Below are positions 1 through 5,700 of a stretch of 8,266 nucleotides of DNA, piece by piece. Position numbers and translations under genes: made by a program. The notes beneath the pieces are model-generated. The model did no database searches and was not told the DNA's origin. It saw only the letters and a program-made list of their open reading frames with translations. The DNA lies in NCBI GenBank assembly GCA_030036985.1, contig JASHSD010000987.1, forward strand, positions 1 to 8,266, read 5' to 3'. Positions within the stretch are counted from its first letter, which is position 1, and each line of letters opens with the position of its first letter. The stretch comes from Bryobacteraceae bacterium. GTDB taxonomy: Bacteria > Acidobacteriota > Terriglobia > Bryobacterales > Bryobacteraceae.

Positions 1-206
1 CGAATATGTCTGTTTAGTTCCAGTGATTTGTACTGTGTTAGGATGAAGATTCTGCGAACGTCGGAGTTCATGCAGTTGGAGAGCGTGAAATCGACGATTC
101 GGTAAACGCCGCCGAAGGGGACTCCGGGTTTGGCCGTGTCGCGGGTGAGAGGGAACAGCCGTTCGCCAGCTCCGCCGGCCAGTAATATTGCGAGGACGTT
201 GTTCAT
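1..206 (-). CDS. glgC: Glucose-1-phosphate adenylyltransferase (ADP-glucose pyrophosphorylase), N-terminal part
   Basis: This is the first 68 codons of a minus-strand gene that starts at ATG 206 and leaves the window at base 1. The enzyme makes ADP-glucose from glucose-1-phosphate and ATP, the committed step of bacterial glycogen synthesis, in the cytoplasm. The translation opens with the nucleotidyltransferase signature LAGGAGERLFPLT (residues 9-21), the glycine-rich loop that binds the nucleotide. It continues with KPGVPFGG (26-33), YRIVDFTLSNCMNS (35-48) and LTQYKS (56-61), all close to the GlgC consensus and closer to it than to RmlA or GalU. The signature reads GAGER where many GlgC proteins have G-x-G-T-R. 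No clear Shine-Dalgarno sequence precedes the ATG, but the family N-terminus fits this start. The gene diverges from rpsU across about 130 bp. About 350 residues, including the regulatory C-terminal domain, lie outside the window. Confidence 0.9.
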   Translation of the reverse strand, partial: MNNVLAILLAGGAGERLFPLTRDTAKPGVPFGGVYRIVDFTLSNCMNSDVRRIFILTQYKSLELNRHI

Positions 207-246
207 GCGTCAGGGGGTTCAGCGGGGGCAAATCCGGACTTCGGGC

Positions 247-274
247 TTGACTTTTTCGGACAAGCACATATGAT
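247..274 (+). promoter_or_regulatory. Sigma-70 promoter of rpsU
   Basis: TTGACT (247-252) and TATGAT (269-274) are separated by 16 bp. Each matches the housekeeping consensus at 5 of 6 positions. The predicted transcription start is near base 281, giving a leader of about 56 nt before the rpsU start. This is the best promoter match in the left half and agrees with the high expression expected of a ribosomal protein gene. It was read by eye and has no experimental support. Confidence 0.65.
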
Positions 275-280
275 ATCAGT

Positions 281-303
281 ACCTTGGCCGATGCGGCCAA
301 GGT
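281..303 (+). promoter_or_regulatory. Perfect hairpin at the 5' end of the rpsU leader
   Basis: ACCTTGGCCG (281-290) and CGGCCAAGGT (294-303) are exact reverse complements around the 3-nt loop ATG, giving a 10-bp stem (9 bp with a 5-nt loop is physically easier). It begins where transcription from the TTGACT/TATGAT promoter should start and ends 17 nt before the Shine-Dalgarno sequence. There is no T-run after it, so it is not an obvious terminator. It could be a 5' stem-loop protecting the mRNA, a structure affecting translation, or a DNA operator between the two divergent genes. Confidence 0.6.
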
Positions 304-320
304 TAATCTCTGATCGGTTT

Positions 321-326
321 GGAGGT
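321..326 (+). promoter_or_regulatory. Ribosome binding site of rpsU
   Basis: GGAGGT lies 10 nt before the TTG at 337. It is a near-perfect Shine-Dalgarno sequence, and together with the S21 N-terminus it decides the TTG start, since no in-frame ATG exists nearby. Confidence 0.75.
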
Positions 327-336
327 GTCGTAAGTT

Positions 337-534
337 TTGGCTGAAGTAAGACTCCAGGAAGGTGAAACCCTGGAAAACGCCCTCAGACGCTTCAAGCGCA
401 AGGTGCAGCAGGAAGACATCATCAAAGAGGTCAAGAGGCACTCTTTTTATTTGAAGCCGGGCGAGAAACTGCGCGTCAAGCAGGCGCTGGCGCGGAAACG
501 CAACCGGAAGAAAAGTCGCCGCGAGGTCGAGTAG
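337..534 (+). CDS. rpsU: 30S ribosomal protein S21
   Basis: This 65-aa, strongly basic protein is the small-subunit protein S21, which sits near the 3' end of 16S rRNA on the platform and helps initiation. The start codon is TTG, set by the GGAGGT upstream. The family core is plain: GETLENALRRFKRKV at residues 9-23, followed by IIKEVKRHSFY (28-38), where many homologues have R-R-R-E-x-Y-E-K-P, then KPGEK and an Arg/Lys-rich tail (residues 46-62). Length is within the usual 58-71 aa. It has its own promoter and a hairpin in its leader, and a hairpin follows the stop at 560-582. S21 is often next to dnaG or gatB/yqeY in other bacteria; here it is followed by a zinc-ribbon gene and a sigma factor gene. 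Confidence 0.95.
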   Translation: MAEVRLQEGETLENALRRFKRKVQQEDIIKEVKRHSFYLKPGEKLRVKQALARKRNRKKSRREVE

Positions 535-559
535 AAGCCTTGAGGCAACGATAACCGGG

Positions 560-587
560 CGGGGCGAATGGCAAGCGCCCCGTCTTT
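560..587 (+). terminator. Probable terminator after rpsU
   Basis: CGGGGCG (560-566) pairs perfectly with CGCCCCG (576-582) across a 9-nt loop and is followed by TCTTT. The T-run is short, so termination may be partial, letting some transcription continue into the gene at 606. It lies 25 bp after the rpsU stop. Confidence 0.55.
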
Positions 588-605
588 CCCCCTCAGGATG
601 GTGTC

Positions 606-917
606 ATGCCGGAATTTCAGGATCGGGCCTTAAAATGTGCGGACTGCGGCGCGGATTTCGTCTTCACCGCGGGTGAGCAGCAGTTCTATCACGAGAAAAA
701 CTTCAAAAACGAGCCGAAGCGTTGCAAGGCATGCAAAATCAAGCGTCAGAACAATCCTTCCGAACGCAGCGGACCACCCGGACGCGTCGAGACATCGGCA
801 ATCTGTTCTCAATGCGGACGCGAGACCACGGTCCCGTTCCGGCCAACCCAGGGACGCCCGGTCTTTTGCCGGGAATGTTTCCAAAGTCGTAAAGCCAGCG
901 GAGCGGCGGCGGGCTGA
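606..917 (+). CDS. Double zinc-ribbon protein (zf-trcl plus CxxC-x17-CxxC)
   Basis: This 103-aa protein carries two predicted zinc-binding modules in series. The first (residues 8-47) has C11-x2-C14 and C40-x2-C43 around the segment FVFTAGEQQFY and the block NEPKRCKAC, the pattern of the probable zinc-ribbon family zf-trcl (PF13451). The second (residues 66-92) has C67-x2-C70, exactly 17 residues, then C88-x2-C91, with TTVPFRPTQGRPVFC. That is the CxxC-x17-CxxC domain of uncharacterised bacterial proteins. The linker is Pro/Arg/Ser-rich and the tail is Ala/Gly-rich. There is no signal peptide or membrane segment, so it is probably cytoplasmic. Nucleic-acid or ribosome binding is plausible from the fold but unproven. 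ATG 606 has AGGA at 594-597 with 8 nt spacing; the ATG at 598 is out of frame. It lies 71 bp after rpsU. Confidence 0.85.
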   Translation: MPEFQDRALKCADCGADFVFTAGEQQFYHEKNFKNEPKRCKACKIKRQNNPSERSGPPGRVETSAICSQCGRETTVPFRPTQGRPVFCRECFQSRKASGAAAG

Positions 918-919
918 TT

Positions 920-935
920 CGCGACGGCAGTCGCG
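920..935 (+). terminator. Small hairpin after the zinc-ribbon gene
   Basis: CGCGAC (920-925) and GTCGCG (930-935) form a perfect 6-bp stem with a GGCA loop, 2 nt after the stop codon. No T-run follows, so it could be a 3'-end stability element or a weak or factor-assisted terminator rather than a classical intrinsic one. Confidence 0.3.
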
Positions 936-1011
936 CGTGAAATAATCCCGGGGGCCAGACGCCGCTCAAGGATTCGGGCGACCTGGCGGGGTCCGCCACT
1001 CGATCAATATC

Positions 1012-1527
1012 ATGGACTTGGATGAAGGATTCATCGAGCGGCTGCGGCTCAAACTCCGATACAAGGTCCTGTATCATCTGGGGCACGGCTGCCCGGACGT
1101 GGACGATCTGGTTCAGGAGACGCTTGTTCGTTTTCTGCGTGCCGAGCAGCGTAACCTGATCCGCAACACTGAGGAGTTGGGCGCCTTCCTCAACGGTGTC
1201 TGCCGGAACGTGATTCTTGAACATCGTCGCCGACAGAGGCGCGAGCCGGCGTACGATCCCGATACCCCCGTCCCGGACCCCGGAATCCGTCCGGAAGCGG
1301 ATACTCTCGACATTCGTCAGTCCGTCGATAACGGCCTGCGGGAGCTGGCCGAGCGGGATCGTATGGTTCTTCGGTCGCTTTATCTGGACGGCAGGAGCAA
1401 GGAATCGATCTGCAGCGAATGGGGGATGACCGACACGCAGTTCCGGGTGGTGCTGTTCCGAGCCAAAGAACGGTTCCGCCGCGCCTGGAACGTAGAGGTG
1501 AAACGAAGCGCGGGCACTGAGCACTAG
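1012..1527 (+). CDS. RNA polymerase sigma factor, ECF (sigma-70 family)
   Basis: This 171-aa protein has the two-domain build of extracytoplasmic-function sigma factors, which direct RNA polymerase to a small set of promoters. Region 2 spans about residues 16-77, with the core-binding segment DVDDLVQETLVRFL (29-42) and FLNGVCRNVILEHRRRQRR (59-77), the part that opens and reads the -10 element. An acidic/proline linker (79-98) follows. Region 4 (about 107-158) contains LRELAERDRMVLRSLYLDG and the helix-turn-helix around SICSEWGMTDTQFRVVLFRAKERF, which reads the -35. There is no SnoaL or other C-terminal extension. ATG 1012 is the only plausible start, yet no Shine-Dalgarno sequence precedes it, and a small GC hairpin lies at 984-998. 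The next gene begins 16 nt downstream and encodes a zinc-finger/STAS protein, the likely partner. The sigma subgroup cannot be named by eye. Confidence 0.88.
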   Translation: MDLDEGFIERLRLKLRYKVLYHLGHGCPDVDDLVQETLVRFLRAEQRNLIRNTEELGAFLNGVCRNVILEHRRRQRREPAYDPDTPVPDPGIRPEADTLDIRQSVDNGLRELAERDRMVLRSLYLDGRSKESICSEWGMTDTQFRVVLFRAKERFRRAWNVEVKRSAGTEH

Positions 1528-1543
1528 GTTGGTGGACGAAAGA

Positions 1544-2050
1544 ATGGTCTGCAAGAAGGAACCAATGGAGCGCGAGCAGGTGATCGCCCGATATCTTTCG
1601 CGGGCGCTCGATGCCGACGGCGTCGAGGAATTCGAGGCGCATTATCTCGGTTGCGACGAGTGCTTCGACGAGTTGCGGGTGAGCGAGCGCCTGGCGGAGG
1701 ATCTGCGATCTTCCAGCCTCTGGTGGAAACAGACCAGCGGAGTCTCCGTGCTGCAGTTCAAATCCAACGCCGAACTGACGCATTCGGCGCAGGAACTGGA
1801 TGAGCTTCGGCGCGAAGTTCTGGAACAGAGCGATTCCAGGGTGATCATCGACCTCAGCGGGGTCCGGCGCATCGACAGCGCGGGTCTGGGGCAGTTGATG
1901 AGCTGCTATTCACACCTGGTGAAGAACCGCGGCGCCATGAAAATGCTGAATCCGGGGCCGGAGATCAGGAAACTGCTCGATATGACGGGTCTCACCAAGC
2001 TGATCCCGACGTTTCAGGACGAGCAGGAAGCGCTCAACAGCTTCAAATAG
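1544..2050 (+). CDS. Anti-sigma-like zinc-finger/STAS domain hybrid protein
   Basis: Numbering here is from ATG 1544. The N-terminal third contains FEAHYLGCDECFDEL with H33-x3-C37-x2-C40, the core of the zinc-binding anti-sigma domain (ZAS/zf-HC2) that clamps ECF sigma factors. The C-terminal part, about residues 66-168, is a STAS domain like SpoIIAA/RsbV: VIIDLSGVRRIDSAGLGQL carries the conserved serine (S112, in D-S-A-G) that anti-sigma kinases phosphorylate in partner-switching systems, followed by LVKNRGAMKMLNPGPEIRKLLDMTGL. There is no membrane segment, so the protein should be cytoplasmic. It follows the ECF sigma gene closely and is its probable regulator. Possible starts are TTG 1529, ATG 1544 (weak GGTGGA, spacing 7) and ATG 1565 (AAGGA, spacing 4, and a good family fit); all keep both domains. 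The joining of the two modules is seen; sequestration of the sigma factor and its release by phosphorylation are inferred. Confidence 0.82.
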   Translation: MVCKKEPMEREQVIARYLSRALDADGVEEFEAHYLGCDECFDELRVSERLAEDLRSSSLWWKQTSGVSVLQFKSNAELTHSAQELDELRREVLEQSDSRVIIDLSGVRRIDSAGLGQLMSCYSHLVKNRGAMKMLNPGPEIRKLLDMTGLTKLIPTFQDEQEALNSFK

Positions 2051-2055
2051 GCGAA

Positions 2056-2088
2056 GCGGGCGCGTTTGAAATCGCGCCCGCGCCTTTC
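2056..2088. terminator. Hairpin terminator between convergent genes
   Basis: GCGGGCGCG (2056-2064) and CGCGCCCGC (2073-2081) form a perfect 9-bp stem with loop TTTGAAAT, 5 nt after the STAS gene stop, followed by CCTTTCCCC on the plus strand. It lies in the 58-bp gap between two convergent stop codons and reads TTCGCC on its minus-strand exit, so it may serve both genes, the plus-strand one better. Confidence 0.65.
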
Positions 2089-2108
2089 CCCAAGCATTCT
2101 TCGGGTGT

Positions 2109-2498
2109 TTAGTGTTTGACGACGTGCCCGCGTCCATCCCGCATTTCATTGCCGTGAAAATTCCTGGCTGTCGCCCGATTGGCTTCGACCGGGTGTTCAC
2201 CGCGCGCCGGCATGGGCCCCTTGTAGCCGTGTTCCGGATGGAAATGGTTGTTCACGTAACCATGAAAATTCTTCGGTCCGTGAAACCAGGGACCGGCGCC
2301 GATGAATACGCCGTTCACGAACCATTCCGGGCCGTAGTATCCGGCGGGTGCGCACGGGTATGGCGCGTAGTCGTAATAACCATAAGGGCAAACCGGTTCG
2401 GGTCCGATGTTGACGGAGACCTGAGCCTGTGCCTGCGGAGCGAGGCTCATCAGCCCCATCCCGGCAACCAAGCCGAACAGTAAGAGTATTCCGCGCAT
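2109..2498 (-). CDS. Small secreted Tyr/Gly/Pro/His-rich protein of unknown function
   Basis: This 129-aa protein has an N-terminal signal peptide (residues 1-25: MRG, a Leu/Gly/Met-rich core, then A-Q-A before Q26), so it should reach the periplasm or beyond. The mature part begins QVSVNIGPEPVCPYGYYDYAPYPCAP with two cysteines (C37, C49) that could form a disulphide. A Trp/Gly/His segment follows (EWFVNGVFIGAGPWFHG, 58-74), then a tail with nine histidines between residues 73 and 129, ending in KH. I recognise it as a type of short secreted hypothetical protein met in acidobacteria but know no function. Metal binding by the histidines is a guess. The start at 2498 is secure: GGAGG lies 6 nt upstream and the signal peptide begins there, although the frame stays open to 2666. 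It is convergent with the STAS gene. Confidence 0.78.
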   Translation of the reverse strand: MRGILLLFGLVAGMGLMSLAPQAQAQVSVNIGPEPVCPYGYYDYAPYPCAPAGYYGPEWFVNGVFIGAGPWFHGPKNFHGYVNNHFHPEHGYKGPMPARGEHPVEANRATARNFHGNEMRDGRGHVVKH

Positions 2499-2504
2499 TA
2501 ATAA

Positions 2505-2509
2505 CCTCC
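2505..2509 (-). promoter_or_regulatory. Ribosome binding site of the small secreted protein
   Basis: On the minus strand this reads GGAGG, 6 nt before ATG 2498. It fixes the start and rules out the 56-codon upstream extension of the open frame. Confidence 0.75.
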
Positions 2510-2517
2510 GGCGGAAT

Positions 2518-2538
2518 ATTGGCAGGCGTTCGGCCAAT
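2518..2538. promoter_or_regulatory. Dyad ATTGGC-N9-GCCAAT, possible operator
   Basis: Two perfect 6-bp half-sites separated by 9 bp lie 20-40 bp upstream of the small secreted protein's start. Spacing of the half-site centres is 15 bp, not an integral helical turn, which weakens a dimeric-repressor reading. It could equally form a leader hairpin in that gene's transcript. Confidence 0.25.
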
Positions 2539-2556
2539 GTCGGAGAACATACTATT

Positions 2557-2666
2557 GTGGGGCCGGCGCTTCGACGCTGCCAGCCCGCCCTTCCGGGCGG
2601 CTTGGAGTTAAATAGCGGTCTCGGGCCGGGCAGAAGCCCGGCGGCAGGCCTGAAGACCTGCCCCAC
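2557..2666. repeat. 110-bp MITE-like cluster of hairpins with inverted-repeat ends
   Basis: The element is bounded by GTGGGGC (2557-2563) and its exact complement GCCCCAC (2660-2666). Inside are four successive dyads: an imperfect one at 2564-2579; 2582-2602 with a TTCC loop and one bulge; 2625-2642 (GCCGGGC/GCCCGGC, AGAA loop); and 2643-2662 (GGCAGG/CCTGCC). The last two abut with no gap. No target-site duplication is visible and there is no coding capacity. The structure resembles REP/BIME or MITE-type intergenic repeats, and similar GTGGGGCAGG-type palindromes are, from memory, common in acidobacterial genomes. Copy number cannot be judged from one window. Confidence 0.6.
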
Positions 2667-2706
2667 AAAAACAACAAAAAAATTCTGAAGAAATCGAGCC
2701 GCACGC

Positions 2707-2736
2707 TTGACTGTCCAGATGTAGACTATTTATCCT
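2707..2736 (+). promoter_or_regulatory. Promoter of the TonB-dependent receptor operon
   Basis: TTGACT (2707-2712) and TATCCT (2731-2736) are 18 bp apart, predicting a start near 2743 and a leader of about 23 nt to the TTG at 2766. The region is AT-richer than its surroundings. A second -10-like hexamer, TATACT at 2747-2752, lies too close to the Shine-Dalgarno sequence to be convincing. Confidence 0.5.
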
Positions 2737-2753
2737 ATCAACTTAGTATACTT

Positions 2754-2759
2754 AAGGAG
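2754..2759 (+). promoter_or_regulatory. Ribosome binding site of the TonB-dependent receptor
   Basis: AAGGAG lies 6 nt before the TTG at 2766. It is a strong Shine-Dalgarno match and decides the non-ATG start, which also gives a complete signal peptide. Confidence 0.8.
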
Positions 2760-2765
2760 AGCCAC

Positions 2766-5700
2766 TTGACCTACAAACGTAAGTTACAGATAGATCAGAC
2801 GCTTAAGCGACCAATTTGGGCGTGGGTTACGTGCGTCTGTCTGGCTTCTCCGCTTGTAGTTTTTGCCCAATCCGCAGGTACCGGCAGCATTGCCGGTCGC
2901 GTGACCGATCCCCAGGACGCCTCGGTAAAAGCAGCCGAAGTCCAGCTCACCGACGCCTCAACCAGAACGGTTCGATCCACCCCGACCAACGCGGACGGCC
3001 GCTACATCTTCGCCAATATTCCGCCGGGACTATACGACTTGGCAGTATCCAGCGAAGGTTTCAAGACGGCGAAAATCGACCACCAGACGGTGGAAGTGGG
3101 CTCCGATCTCACGCTGAATGTGACGCTCGAGATCGGAACGGTGGCCGCGACGATCGAAGTCGCCGCATCCCAAGGCGCGGAGCTTCAGACGACAAATTCG
3201 ACGGTGGGAACCGCCATCAGCGGGGAATCCCTGTTGCTGCTTCCGAACTTCGGACGCGACGCCAACGCCTTGGCCGTGCTTCAGGTCGGCGTGACGCCGT
3301 CCGGTCAAGTAGCCGGAACGCAGTCCGACCAAAGCGCCTTCCAGTTGGACGGCGGCAACAACAGCGACGACATGGCGGGCACGAACAACAGCTACACGGT
3401 TAATGCCAGCAATGGACCCGCGGGAGTTGTGCCCACGCCCGTCGAAAGCATCGAGGAGTTCAAGGTCGGAATCTCGAATCAGACGGCCGACTTCAACGGC
3501 GCCGCGGGCAGTGAGGTCCAGATGGTGACCAAGCGCGGCACGGACGCGTTCCACGGCGCTTTATACGACTACTATTACGCCACGAACATCGGGGCGGCGA
3601 ACACCTGGAAGAACGATCACACGCCGTCCGACGGGCTGGCCTACACTCCTCTGCCGGACACCCACCAGAACCGGTTCGGTGGCGCACTGGGGGGTCCGGC
3701 CGCGCCGAAATTCTGGGGCGGCAAAACCTATTTCTTCACCAACTATGAGGGCTTCCGCTATCCGGACCAGACGACCTACGAAACAGACGTTCCCTCTACA
3801 CTCATGCGCGCGGGCGTGATTCAGGTTCCCAACGCGTCAGGCGTGTATCAGGCTTACAACCTGAATCCCTATCCGGTCACGGTCAATGGCACAACCTACC
3901 AACCCGCGGTTTGCTCCACCGGTTCTCTCTGCGATCCGCTGGGCATCGGGCTGAACCCGATCGTGAATCAGATCTGGCAGAAATATATGCCGCTGGCGAA
4001 CGATCCTTCGTTCGGCGATCAGTACAACACGCAGGGCTATAGATCGACGATCAACCTGCCGCAGACCTCGAACTTCGTGGTGGGCCGCATCGACCACGAC
4101 TTTGGCGAAAAGAACCATTTCATGGTGAGCGACCGTTACTACAACTACAACCAACTCACCTCCAGCCAGGTGGATATCGGCGGCGCGTTGCCGGGAGACA
4201 CCTTCGGCCAAGCAACGGCCAGCGCGCCGCGGCCACAGAAGGCGGAGTATCTGGTGGCGGGCCTTACGACAATCCTCACACCGAATCTGACCAACGATTT
4301 TCGCTTCAGCTTTCTGCGCAATTACTGGGACTGGGCTGACGACGGCGGTGTTCCCCAACTTCCCGGTCTGGGCGGCGCCGTCGAGATCGGCGGCGAGACC
4401 TCGGGAGCGCTGATCCCGTACAACGTCAACTCCGGTTCGACCCGCCAGCGCGCGTGGGACGGCCACAACCAAACGTATCGCGACGATCTGAATCAGTCCT
4501 GGGGCAATCATCTTTTCCGCTACGGCGCGTCGTTCATGCGGGACGGCGACTTCTACACGCGCAACGACAACGGCATTGCGACGGATGCCGATCTGACCTA
4601 TCAGATCGGCCAGGGTTCGGGAATCAGCATGCCCGCCGCGTACCTTCCGTCCGGCTTACCTACCGCCCAGATCACCAACTGGACCAACCTCTATGCCGAG
4701 GTGCTTGGGATCGTGTCGCAATCGCAGGTCATGTACACCCGAAGCGGAACCAGCCTCAATCTGAATCCCACGGGCGAGCCGATTGAAATCCATGCCATCG
4801 TCCCCGATTACAACGAGTACTTCACCGACAGCTGGCATCTGCGCCCCAATTTCACGCTGACTTACGGGCTCGGCTACGACATTCAGATGGCGCCCACCGA
4901 AGCTCAGGCCGTCATGCTCGTCAATACCTCCGCTCAGCCGCTCAGCCTCACGACTTATCTCCAGGAGACCGAGACGGCCGCACTGGCGGGTCATCCCATG
5001 GTCCCCGAGGTCGGCTTCGCTACGCCCGCCAATGTCAGTGGAGGCAGAACGACGCCGTTCAATACCTTCTTCGGTCAGGTCAGCCCGCGGCTTTCGGCCG
5101 CCTGGAGTCCCGGCGCCCACGATGGGCTGTTGGGTAAGGTTCTCGGCAACGGACAGACGGTACTCCGCGGCGGTTATGTGCGGGTCTACGGCCGGCTGAA
5201 CGGCGGGCGCATCGTGGGCAGTCCGGCTCTTGGCGCCGGACTGGAACAGGTCGACCAGTGCATCGGCGTCAGCGCGACCGGCGGCTGCCTGGGCGCGGAC
5301 GGCGTGACTCCCTCGACCGCGTTCCGCATCGGGACCGACGGTCTCACCGCGCCTCTGGTGCCGGTGACCTCGACGCTTGCCCAGCCCTACTTTCCCGGCG
5401 TCGGCGGCAATGCGATCGCCGGCGACGGCGCGGGCGTCGACGTCAATTTCCGCCCGGACCGCTCGGACGAATTCAACGTCACCATCCAGCGCGCCATTTC
5501 GCAGAACTTCGTGCTCGAAGCCGGTTATATCGGACGCATCATCCGGAATGAGTACGACCTGATCAACATCAACGCCGTGCCGACCATGACTACGCTCGAT
5601 GGTCAAACATTCGCCAACGCGTTCGCGAACCTTTACCAGGAAGTAAGTCAAGACCAGACGATTCAGGCGCAACCGTTCTTTGAGGCAGCTCTGGGCGGCG

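Noticed and set aside
281..303. The rpsU leader hairpin as an attenuator or riboswitch
   Set aside because: There is no T-run, no alternative pairing partner that I could see, and the leader of about 56 nt is too short for a known riboswitch class.
739..1554. A 271-codon minus-strand open frame across the zinc-ribbon and sigma genes
   Set aside because: It runs antisense through two genes with clear family motifs and shows no domain of its own.
2582..2662. The hairpins at 2582-2662 as an intrinsic terminator
   Set aside because: No gene ends just upstream on either strand and no T-run follows on the plus strand. The inverted-repeat ends point to a repeat element instead.
2499..2666. A 56-residue N-terminal extension of the small secreted protein
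   Set aside because: The extension would be encoded by the hairpin element and would put the signal peptide inside the chain. ATG 2498 with GGAGG 6 nt upstream explains the gene.
2747..2752. TATACT as the -10 of the receptor promoter
   Set aside because: Transcription would start within the Shine-Dalgarno sequence, and no -35 is found at a proper distance. TTGACT/TATCCT upstream is better.
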